In this document: positions 57,501 through 64,000 of the stretch, one piece after another | How positions within the stretch are numbered: the first letter of the stretch is position 1 | Layout of the letters: the number at the start of each line of letters is the position of its first letter | Origin: Bedellia somnulentella | Lineage: Eukaryota; Arthropoda; Insecta; Lepidoptera; Bedelliidae | NCBI GenBank assembly: GCA_963576735.1 | Contig: OY755176.1 | Coordinates: 11,641,423-11,705,422 of the forward strand | Length of the DNA stretch: 64,000 bases | Direction: 5' to 3' | Program-made: the position numbers and the translations under genes | The notes under the pieces: generated by a model | Database searches by the model: none | What the model was told of the DNA's origin: nothing | What the model saw: only the letters and a program-made list of their open reading frames with translations

Positions 57501-59904
57501 GTGACTGTTTCTTATCATTTCTTGTATTTCTACCATTGTATAACCACTTTTTTTATCTTCATAATTAACTGTATGTGTTAATTTAAAGACAAGTAAAGAC
57601 AAGAGACATCATCATTAAAAAAAAATATGATTATTTTTGATCAATAAGTAAACTTATTGTAAATATATAATAAAATTATCAAGGTAGCTTATACAATTGG
57701 GGCAGTGAATTCACCAGTGATGTGCAAGGATGAGTAGGAAAGAATGGGTTTATGGGAAAACAATAGCATAACTTCATTTACCATGACTCTCAGCACAGGT
57801 TTGTCCCACTACTCATCCTCCCACATGTCTTGATTGATTTAAAGTCTTAATCTAATGTGCACTGAAATGGTAAAATCTAGGTTAATAAATAATCAACTTA
57901 CAATAGGAATGTTTAAGTAGCGCAGAGCAGTCCTTAAACATGAATGCAGACCAATAGGCGGCACCCACCATACTTTTGGTGGAGGAGTTCCTTTGGTAAC
58001 CAAGTGCCTTAATACCTGTTGTGTGAATAAATTTTTTGCTATTAAAAAGTTATTTTTTTAAGTGCTTAACCAAAGAGTATGTTTAATATAATCACAACTT
58101 TAATTGGACATAGTAAAACAGAAAGGACTCAACTCAACCCACAAAAAGTAGACTTTGAGATAAGAGGGTTTGAAGTTTGAAATATAGTGCCTATTTCATG
58201 CTGTGCATTAGGTTGGGTATTTAAAATAAAGTGGAGTTTTCACTACTTCATAGATTAAACCTTCAGCTACATACATTGGGTTTTTTTTTAAGTAGCCTTT
58301 ATTATAGTGTCCAACTGCTGGGCAAAGGCCTCCCCTTGTTGAGTCCACACATCCCAGCTCTGCGCCACCTCCCGTCACCTGGGCAAAAACTTGTTGAGAT
58401 CATCTCGCCATCGCCATGTTCATCTGCTGAGAGGATCTCGCCCGGGGATTCTTAGCACCCCTTTCCAGTGACTAGGCCGGCTACCGTCGAAACCAAAGTC
58501 ACCGCTAGAGGAGCCGGGGTTGTGTGTGTTCACTCATGGTTGGGGGGTTTGGACCATAAGGGGCCGTTCAAATATTACGTAAGCAGGTTTATTACAATTA
58601 TTTACCCTCCCATCCCCCTTGTCAGCAAAAGTAAGCAAAGCTCTTACCCCCTCCCCCTATGCTTACGTAAACACACATACGATTTAGTATATTTTTTTTT
58701 ATATTATAATGTAATCGATAGAGATCAGATTTGACACAAGAGACTGATACAAGATTTTTCTGATCAAAAAGATCAGAAAGAACTCAATATACCTATAGAG
58801 TAAGGGACAAGAATATTATAATCTTACGAACATAACTAACTTATTTTATTTTTTTTGTACACATATTAAATCCAAATCTATGACTTTAAGTTTTCGATGA
58901 CATTAGATTGCTGCTCAGTGTTGCAAGTATGCTCACTTTCTTCCGATGTTGGAATGTCTATGTTCGTTCTCAACTCAACTTAACTCAAATATTCACGCCG
59001 TATATCCCTGAATAGGGGGCAGGCCTATCGCCGTTTTGTATGAATATACTGTCATTTGACTAAGTACAACTTAGCCATGTGGGTATCCTTATGATGTTTT
59101 CCCTCACCGTTAACAACCGTGTTTACTTTTTTATGAATTTTTTCAATGTGACGATTTAGTAAATTGATGGAAGCATGATAAAGACCACAGGTTTTGCACG
59201 TTCAACTTTGGTTGTAAAATTACTACCGATGACGTAATCATCTTCTAAACTCCCCTACCCCCCATGTCATCCAAAATAAGCAATACAAAGGCCCCCCCTA
59301 CCCTCCATACTGCTTACGTAATACTTGAACGGCCCCTAAGCCCACCACGCTAGTCCAGTGCGGGTTGGTGGGTCGTTTGCCATTACATTGGCATACTTAA
59401 CATCATTTCAGTGACCATGTGGGTTGAGTCCTTTCTGCTCAACTATGTCCAATTATAAATTATGCTTAATATTTTATAAAAACTTTTACACATAACTTAC
59501 CGAATTCACTCTCTGTCTGTGTGTAGCTTGTGTTTGAACCCAATGTTGCGGGGATGCAGGTGGAGTCGGATGAGCTCCATTAAAACAAACACAGAGTGAT
59601 ACTTGATGTTCTGCAAGGGCCGTTGCTAAAGTGGTAAGAAATTGCACACATCGAGCCCATTGGCCTCCACAAGCCCAATCTAAAGTAAAAAAATAACTCG
59701 TTTTAGATAAAAAATTCAAACAGTATAATGTATTACTTTATTTATTACTGTTATACCTGAAAAGTATCCGCCATACAGGCGATCTAAACAACCTTCTGCA
59801 TCCAGTACCAATCTGAGACCACCGGCATGATTTCTTGCAATCCTAAACAAATCAACTCCTATTCCTTCGTTTTCTAAGAACTGCTGCAAGTCTTGAATAC
59901 CCAT
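39560..59904 (-). CDS. FAM120A: FAM120A-like protein (constitutive coactivator of PPAR-gamma-like), 17 exons found
   Basis: Coding exons in order: 59757-59904, 59501-59679, 57902-58015, 51941-52087, 51288-51449, 50753-50942, 50577-50677, 50081-50287, 49690-49806, 48876-49017, 47489-47651, 47163-47288, 46788-46899, 45928-46152, 45007-45198, [missing], 41049-41131, 39560-39705. All joins keep frame except at the missing exon. The N-terminus (MGIQDLQQFLENEG, LVLDAEGCLDRLYGGYFSDW) is the FEN1/XPG-like PIN fold of the family. Later landmarks are KGTPPPKVWWVPP, CRRMRAFLSCMRSDTP, ILRRQELDAFLA, LVANDACGAPVPW and RLEIAGVVVGQW. Vertebrate FAM120A is a cytoplasmic RNA-binding scaffold that links Src and PI3K. 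The last exon is Lys-rich. The end of exon 50577-50677 is uncertain (weak donor; 50559 is an alternative). About 850 residues are recovered, without the Arg/Gly-rich segment. Confidence 0.93.
41275..41600 (-). pseudogene. LINE reverse transcriptase fragment with YADD
   Basis: The - strand reads RQNCVVSPWLFNVFMDDCL, then LLYADDQVLLAS and VNVDKTKTMVL, the RT palm of the APE-type LINE whose 3' ends are repB. The element is broken on both sides. Upstream on its own strand it is interrupted by the SINE at 41615-41916. It lies in a FAM120 intron, in the same orientation as the gene. Confidence 0.8.
41615..41916 (-). mobile_element. tRNA-headed SINE with 14-bp target duplication
   Basis: The 302-bp insert is flanked by ATAACGATATACTT on both sides (41601-41614 and 41917-41930). 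On the - strand it begins with a tRNA-like head (TAGTCTCGTGGTTAAGCG and GGTTCGATCCCCGG boxes). It then continues with 'ttacccgaaaattaagaag', 'cacgttaagccgtcggtcc' and 'ggtggacttaggccaaatc'. It is not a functional tRNA: the acceptor ends do not pair. Confidence 0.85.
41988..42075 (-). repeat. repD tRNA-like SINE head
   Basis: The - strand has 'gtggccgagtggttaggtga' (A-box region) and 'gggttcgaatcccgctgag' (B-box), then 'ggcaacatttatgtgat', matching 52862-53095. Truncated. Confidence 0.65.
42118..43605 (-). mobile_element. Probable non-autonomous Helitron
   Basis: On the - strand the right end is a GC-rich short palindrome (CCACGCGGACGAAGTCGCGG) followed by CTAG and T, a Helitron-like 3' end. 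The left end 'aatattataaatgggaaagtg' matches the lepidopteran Helitron start style but lacks a clean TC. The interior holds a degenerate repA (42230-42430) and a tRNA-like SINE head (42840-42950), with no helicase. The 5' boundary is approximate. Confidence 0.5.
43689..43888. other. Assembly gap, 200 N
   Basis: Exactly 200 Ns. The 29 bases ending at 43688 repeat those at 43368-43396, and the other side starts inside a LINE endonuclease ORF, so unrelated sequences flank the gap. The true length is unknown. Confidence 0.99.
43889..44470 (-). pseudogene. LINE endonuclease (APE-type) fragment
   Basis: From an ATG at 44406 the - strand reads KLDFLCVNETKRK, RACQGVGLLISERM, VYAPDMSRSLSEREEFW, VMLGDFNGWVG and NTLFEHKDI, the order of an apurinic-type endonuclease domain (E in NETK, D/N in GDFN). 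It runs open into the assembly gap. Together with the RT piece at 41275 and the repB tails it represents the RTE/CR1-like family of this genome; these pieces may come from one interrupted copy. Confidence 0.8.
44735..44840 (-). repeat. Partial repA copy
   Basis: Reverse repA head: 'cttagtcgacttctacgac', 'acccacgggaagagatgggg', 'tgccgacactacacagcaa'. The tail half is missing. Confidence 0.65.
45422..45895 (-). repeat. repA copy split by a MITE
   Basis: The two parts, 45422-45611 and 45829-45880, form one reverse repA interrupted within 'ccaataccctaa|gtcgcc' by the element at 45612-45828. In the FAM120 intron between exons 45928-46152 and 45007-45198. Confidence 0.75.
45612..45828. mobile_element. 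Harbinger-like MITE with TAA duplication
   Basis: 217 bp bounded by GGGCCAGTTTTTTGATC and its complement. TAA is on both sides (45609-45611 and 45829-45831) and the insertion lies inside repA. A 3-bp TAA target is typical of PIF/Harbinger. Internal 'gttaac', 'gttag' motifs repeat several times. Confidence 0.85.
49112..49370 (-). repeat. repA copy in a FAM120 intron
   Basis: Well-preserved reverse copy: (CATA)n, 'tactcacggctgtaattcc', 'ccacttttggaagttgcg', 'gcctcttacgatcacccacgg', 'gtgttattctaaaccgacac'. Confidence 0.8.
52457..53384. mobile_element. DNA element with repeated CCTAGG/TTTTTTGCAAAAAA palindromes
   Basis: Terminal inverted repeats of about 135 bp (52457-52590 and 53250-53384) start GTCGTAGGATAATTTGATG. 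The 6-bp ATAGAT flanks both ends (52451-52456 and 53385-53390). Each arm contains several palindromic 'ggttttttgcaaaaaacc' motifs in a row. The interior holds a tRNA-like SINE (52862-53095) flanked by two diverged copies of 'ataactctagctataata'. No transposase. Confidence 0.82.
52862..53095 (+). mobile_element. repD tRNA-derived SINE
   Basis: The head 'gtccgtggccgagtggatag' (A-box) and 'ggttgcgggtttgatccccg' (B-box) precede a body with 'gcaacatttatgcgatgagc', 'atatatcactgagttagta' and 'atgtccgaacgtgattg'. Nested in the DNA element at 52457. Confidence 0.75.
53735..53975 (-). repeat. Interspersed repeat, reverse copy of the 24715 family
   Basis: Shares 'cagacttcgtactgtcaaat', 'ggtactcttagttcaatcag', 'gaggagccttttcgcctcaa' and 'tttataatattaatagga'. 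In the large FAM120 intron 3. Confidence 0.65.
54625..54700 (-). repeat. LINE 3' end (repB), short
   Basis: 'tctcacgccgtcagttccca', 'actatcgatcgccactttg' and 'tacgatcctggcatat' mark a strongly truncated repB tail. Confidence 0.7.
55306..55553 (+). repeat. repA copy nested in the Helitron
   Basis: Near-complete repA from 'gtgtagtgtcggcttagaat' to 'agccgtgagtatatgtatg' with an ATGT tail. Confidence 0.8.
55638..56010 (-). pseudogene. Helitron helicase C-terminal fragment
   Basis: Continuous codons give LLIKELKQNLIVATIITGP, then IPRIPMIPTDLPIPFKRLQF, FAVTINKSQGQTF and FTHGQLYVGLSRV, the last motifs (V and VI region) of Pif1-like Helitron helicases. The N-terminal helicase, Rep and zinc finger parts are missing, so it is inactive. 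Confidence 0.85.
56805..57000 (+). repeat. Diverged repA copy
   Basis: 'agaggcgactaaggg', 'gggcgatgctgttggagacc', 'cagatgtggctcaggag', 'ggccgtgagtatatg'. It lies in FAM120 intron 3. Confidence 0.65.
58103..59453. mobile_element. TA-flanked element hosting several nested insertions
   Basis: Terminal repeats ATTGGACATAGT...CAGAAAGGACTCAA and its complement are flanked by TA (58101-58102 and 59454-59455). Inside are a LINE-like fragment (about 58290-58550, with 'ctgctgggcaaaggcctccc') and the TAA-flanked MITE at 58560-59336. All of it sits in FAM120 intron 2. A diverged relative lies at 34350-34580. Confidence 0.75.
58560..59336. mobile_element. Harbinger-like MITE with GGGGCCGTTCAA ends
   Basis: Inverted ends GGGGCCGTTCAAATATTACG and its near complement, with TAA on both sides (58557-58559 and 59337-59339). 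The subterminal parts ('ccccctccccctatgcttac' and its reverse) extend the pairing to about 115 bp. A truncated repC SINE (58990-59125, -) is inserted in the centre. Confidence 0.82.
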
Positions 59905-59953
59905 GACTATAGATGAATAAATCTGCACTTGCGAACTCTTGAAATCCAGCAGT
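59905..59953 (-). promoter_or_regulatory. FAM120 5' UTR segment behind a splice acceptor
   Basis: On the - strand 'gctgcttttacag|ACTGCTGG' gives a good 3' splice site 49 nt before the start codon, so the first exon of FAM120 is probably non-coding and lies further upstream (above 59970). Confidence 0.5.
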
Positions 59954-60489
59954 CTGTAAAAGCAGCATAAGTTTTGAAACTAAAACAAATCTCACAAGGA
60001 TCAATTCGTCACATACGTTCTTCAAACGCATCAGGCAAACGACTCTTATATAACAACAAAAATGTTATCGTAAATAATAATAAACCAAATCAAAAGACTG
60101 AAACCTATATCATAACACAAGTGAAAACCGACCGGCACGTTCATCATGTCATGCACAAAACTATTTTATAAGCAAAGAACATGACGGAATGATCTAGTAT
60201 TCTAGTAAAGAAAATAAGACAAAACAGATAATCAGAAAAAAGGAAAATTATAATTATCTCAAACCTTTCTAAAAAACCATCCCAATTAAATTGATAAATG
60301 AAAACCGAGCAGAAAGTTAAAAAACGGAAGCCATTGATTAAATTGCCATTTCTATTTGTTTTTTTTATTAATGTTGCCACTAATCAACACTTATAAGTGC
60401 TAAAGCCTTGTTGACATTATCAAATGATGAAGGCACTGAACTGTCATTTTGATTTAACTTTTCAAAATCAATCAGTACATTACACTTAT

Positions 60490-60690
60490 ACATATACTCA
60501 CCCCATTAGTTTCCATTGTGGTAGGCAGAGTCGATCGTCACTTTGTACGATACTGGCAAATCTTTGGAGCTTCATATACATTTATCTTTTTTTATACATG
60601 TCTTTTCGTCTTCATATTATCTCATTCACCATTTTTTTTCCTCGATTCTCTCTATTATGTGCCCAAACAAAACCATCTTTTACATTCCTG
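60490..60690 (-). repeat. LINE 3' end (repB), decayed
   Basis: 'actcaccccattagtttcca', 'cgatcgtcactttgtacgat', then 'tcttttcgtcttcatattat' and 'attatgtgcccaaac', as in 10605-10895, with many substitutions. Confidence 0.65.
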
Positions 60691-61124
60691 TTTGTCTCTT
60701 TTTTAACCGACTGCAAAAAATGAAGAGGTTTTTTAATGTTACTTGATATCTCTCTCATTTATAAAGCGATGTCAATTATTTATTTTGGATTATATAGGCA
60801 CTTAGTTAGGTACTACTTTCAGATTGTATAAAAGTTTGCTGAGTACTATCAAACATATTGCAAAGTAACTGAAAATCTTATATGTAGGTAAATAATCAAA
60901 TTACTTTGCCGACGACATAATTAATGTAAGGGAAACCTGTAGATTTGTGTAATATGTACCGATTTAATAGTACTTATATGTACATGACATTAATTACATA
61001 AGGGAACAGCATTTTTGTTGCATGAAACATTTTGTACATTATTATGCATTTTCGGGGTGCTGAATTCAGATTTGAACTCAGATTGTTGGTATCAGCTTTA
61101 ATTTTGAGTTACAAAAAAATGCGT

Positions 61125-61568
61125 TTATAAAGAAAAAAATATATTTTTATATAGAATTTCACTAGAAAAGCAAATTCTACTCTTAAAAAACATTCGGTCG
61201 TGCCGGGTAATAGATAAGAAGTTAGGGTAACAGCATTTCGAATGGTTTTTTTTGGTAATTTTAACCAAACAAAAATAACAATAATCATGATGATTGGTAG
61301 GTTCCCGCCACAGCATTGGTGTTTGATAATTAAAATGGGGTCTTTTCTTATTTGCCCATAATCTCAACGACTCCACACATGTTTTACAAACCAAATGAGG
61401 GGCCCAGTACGTGTCACGGGTGTCCAAAGGGAATCCAAAGTAATTGAAATACACTTGTTTTATGACCTCCGACATACTTAGTCTACAATATTTAAATGTA
61501 TATTCACCACAGATGTTACAAAAACAGTTAGGATCGTTTTCACAATTATTTCTCGTCGTTGACAATGC
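61125..61568 (-). CDS. Uncharacterised Cys/His-rich insect ORF, probably a broken copy
   Basis: The - strand frame contains NDPNCFCNICGEYTFKYCRL, then YFNYFGFPLDTRDTYWAPHLVCKTCVESLRLW, then PMLWREPTNHHDYCYFC and CCYPN. Spaced C-x2-C pairs suggest zinc binding. I recognise the pattern as one of a group of multi-copy, unnamed insect proteins but know no established function. It has no ATG at its front: the frame opens directly after a good splice acceptor (ttttcag, ending at 61569), so this may be an internal exon. After about residue 120 the frame degenerates into low-complexity sequence. Probably a truncated gene or transposon-associated ORF. Confidence 0.45.
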   Translation of the reverse strand, partial: ALSTTRNNCENDPNCFCNICGEYTFKYCRLSMSEVIKQVYFNYFGFPLDTRDTYWAPHLVCKTCVESLRLWANKKRPHFNYQTPMLWREPTNHHDYCYFCLVKITKKNHSKCCYPNFLSITRHDRMFFKSRICFSSEILYKNIFFSL

Positions 61569-62114
61569 TGAAAATATATTATTTTAGTGAATAGCACGAT
61601 TGATGTCTATTTAAAGTGTTCCTAATAAAGAAATACGTGTGACCGCTGTATATCAAAAACAAAAGCTGTTAGAGAAAAACTGAAAGTAGATTTAAAATCA
61701 GCGACTTCAAATTAGTAAACAACAGGTATGAAACTTCATGCAACATAACAAAAAGAAAACCGACTTCATAGTTGAAAAAACTACAGAAAATAAATAGTCA
61801 ATTACTAAAAAGTAAGAAATAAGTTTTTTAATCAAATATGAGTACTGTGATCAAGACCTTAGGATTTTTTTTATTCCACACACGTCAGTTCAACCTACCT
61901 AAATCTTAAAATTCTCCTAAATTTATTTGTGAGTCGTTTCTTACTCTTTAGTACAGATCCACAATCTTTTCTTGGCCGGTAAGGGCTGTCGCTGTCATCG
62001 ATATTAGTATTGCCAGCAAATAAAAAATAACCATTATAAGGGAAATAACTTTACATCATACAGGCTAATTTATTTATGTATTGAAATGTCTTAATAAAAC
62101 AATTTATATAATAT

Positions 62115-62355
62115 TCTTAAAATAGCACTACCCCATTTCTGCCGGTGGGTGTACGTAAGAGGCGACTAACGGTATTGGGGCTTTTAAGAGGTTTTTGGGC
62201 GAAGCGGTTGGAGACCCATTAACAATAACCTTTATTTTACCATCTTTACCCCACTCAACTTTCCGAAAGTGGCTGAGGAGTTTCTAGTTCCATAGCTCGG
62301 GCTACCCCTTCTAGGGATTTACAGCCTTGAGTATAAGTATGTATGTATGTAATAG
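62115..62355 (+). repeat. repA copy inside the short DNA element
   Basis: Matches 27572-27815 closely ('tgccggtgggtgtacgtaag', 'ggttggagacccatt', 'acagccttgagtataag'). Confidence 0.8.
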
Positions 62356-62802
62356 CTATTATTGTAAGTAAACAAGTTCGTTTTAATGTAAGCTAATTAT
62401 ATTTATTTATTTTTGCCCTTGTCTGGTATGTCTACCCGAATGACTGTGTATCCTAAATTTGATGATCGTACCTCCCAAATGTTGTCTGGAAGCTTTTAGC
62501 GATAACACTGCCAATTGTACTTTTCTGCAAGCTGTTTCATTATTTTATACTCAAGGATTTGTTATTTGTGACACTCAGAGTTAATAAGTGGGTAACTACT
62601 TACATCATTTTTTTAATCCTGTAAATTAGAGGCTTACCTTGTCGTGTACTGTCTTTTACATTTCATATTCACACATAGATCCCCCAAAAAGGTGGCACAG
62701 AAAAAATAATTCTAAACATCAGATATCGTTTGGGTCATTCATTTTGCTGGGTCAGTAAATTTATGGGCACTTTTTTATTGCTGTTAACAACTTTGTTACA
62801 TA

Positions 62803-63165
62803 TAACATAACATAACATAAACGTTTACGCCGAATACCCCCGAAGGGATTTGGCAGAGGTACTAATACTTCTGAACATCACGTGACTTTGTCACCTGGTG
62901 TTCAGAGTACCCACGCTTTGCATGAACAGTATACTCACGTGATAGGGGGCAGGACTATCGCCGTTTTCCACGAATACACTGTCACACGACTAAGTACAAC
63001 TCAGCCATGTGGGTTTCCTCACCGTTAACAACCGTGATAAATTAACCACACATATGACTTTAGAAAAGACAAATTGGTGTAGGCCCGATTCGGGATTTGA
63101 AGACTAGTGAGTCGCTTGCACCTTAATCGGTGTTCTACCCATTAAGCTATCACGTCGTATTTGCC
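62803..63165 (-). mobile_element. repC SINE inside the short DNA element
   Basis: Same position and orientation as the repC copy at 29917-30275, with a few small indels ('gagtcgcttgcacc'). Confidence 0.78.
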
Positions 63166-63942
63166 TTGTATTTTTATATATATGTCAGACAGTTATAGAA
63201 ATGACACATTGGTACATCCCCGCATTAGGATTAGAACCCACGCATCAGTGTATACGAAGTGAAATCTTATTCAGGAGCATTTCCCAACTTCCCGTAACCC
63301 GCACCGCATGACTATCGATGCACGCACAACTTTTCGGACGGTGTTAGCCTACTTAGATAAAATTTAACAATATAAATAATAATTTTCATGAATTTTTATA
63401 TTGAATACTGGAAATAAAAGCGTTTATCAATAAGCAAAGATACATCATAAAAATTTTTTTTTTTGAATAAAAGTTTCCACTACAAAAAAATATTAATGAA
63501 AGTGATAATTTATTATATACGTAGGTCACCCTATAATTTTTATTTAGTTATGAACTAACTGACAATGACAGGCCGAAATTTCAAAATGGCGACAGTAGTA
63601 CCAGAGTCGCCGCCGGCCAAGTTATGATTGTGGATCTGTACTTGATTGTTTATTTACGGTAGTTTTTTCAACTATGAAGTCGGTTTTCTTTTTGTTAAAA
63701 AATATTTTATTTTACGAGTTTTAGAGGTGGGTAGACCTGGCAAAGATGCCTCTCGGATAAGGAAGCGACGGTTACTGTATAATTCTTCGTATTTCCGGTA
63801 TTTCTATTATTGTCCGAATTGAAGATTTTGGCAAATTGCACAGTATTAAATAGGCTCAACCATATGTAACTGTACATTGTTCTTGAAATCACTCGAAAGG
63901 CGATGGTCTACAATTCTTCATCCTGTTTAAAAAATGACTTAA

Positions 63943-64000
63943 AACTTCACGCCGAATATTCCTGAAGGGGTTAGCAGAGGTACTAATACTTCTGAACATC
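63943..64000 (-). repeat. repC SINE cut by the window edge
   Basis: 'cttcacgccgaatattcctg' and 'gtactaatacttctgaac' match the 3' end of repC in reverse; the rest lies beyond the window. Confidence 0.65.

Larger units (their letters stand above)
61954..63638. mobile_element. TA-flanked DNA element, short copy with CAGATCCACAATC ends
   Basis: 1685 bp with TA at 61952-61953 and 63639-63640. It aligns with both ends of 27379-30756, including repA (62115-62355) and repC (62803-63165) at the same places. It lacks about 1.65 kb found in the other copy: the junction falls where 'tttgttacata' meets 'taacataacataaacg' near 62800. Confidence 0.88.

Noticed and set aside
59905..59928. Upstream extension of FAM120 to 59928
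   Set aside because: It would start with GTG. The ATG at 59904 gives the family's N-terminus (MGIQDLQQF).

Overview
The window reads as nuclear DNA of an arthropod, most likely a moth or butterfly (Lepidoptera). It is AT-rich, its genes have small exons with GT-AG introns, and most of the remaining sequence is interspersed repeats of lepidopteran style: tRNA-derived SINEs, LINE 3' ends with ATGT tails, Helitrons with TC/CTAG ends, and many TA- or TAA-flanked foldback elements. I cannot name a species from sequence alone.

Host genes, left to right. (1) A CLCC1-like ER chloride channel, + strand, five coding exons, 8179-15511. (2) A Di-Ras small GTPase, - strand, four exons, 23366-26941. (3) and (4) Proteasome assembly chaperone PSMG3 (32846-33271) and GPN-loop GTPase GPN2 (33256-34158), both + strand, both uninterrupted, overlapping by 16 nt in different frames. 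(5) The recombination mediator SWI5, + strand, 36603-36821. (6) A FAM120A-type gene (constitutive coactivator of PPAR-gamma-like), - strand, traced through 17 coding exons from 59904 to 39560. One Arg/Gly-rich exon of FAM120 is not found. Reading frame requires it, and it should lie in the interval holding a 200-N assembly gap (43689-43888).

Mobile elements. At 1295-7470 is a recent Ty1/copia element (- strand) with LTRs that differ only in the length of one A-run, a 5-bp TSD, PBS, PPT and an open 1328-codon gag-pol frame. A 1.6-kb foldback element (5541-7153) sits inside its gag. The original gag start (7222) is cut off after 30 codons, and the long ORF now starts at an ATG inside the foldback arm. 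Two copies of a TA-flanked DNA element sharing the same internal repeats occur at 27379-30756 and 61954-63638; the first holds about 1.65 kb more. Other foldback or MITE-type elements lie at 7529, 11671, 12554, 17676, 31564, 31813, 45612, 52457, 58103 and 58560, several nested in one another. A Helitron with a helicase remnant lies at 55182-56605. LINE fragments (endonuclease, RT with YADD, RNase H, C-terminal tail) are scattered and all broken.

The host genes appear independent housekeeping or signalling genes, apart from the PSMG3/GPN2 pair, whose overlap points to a shared transcript. No CRISPR, operon or bacterial feature is present, and I see no genuine tRNA or rRNA gene; the tRNA-like segments are SINE heads.
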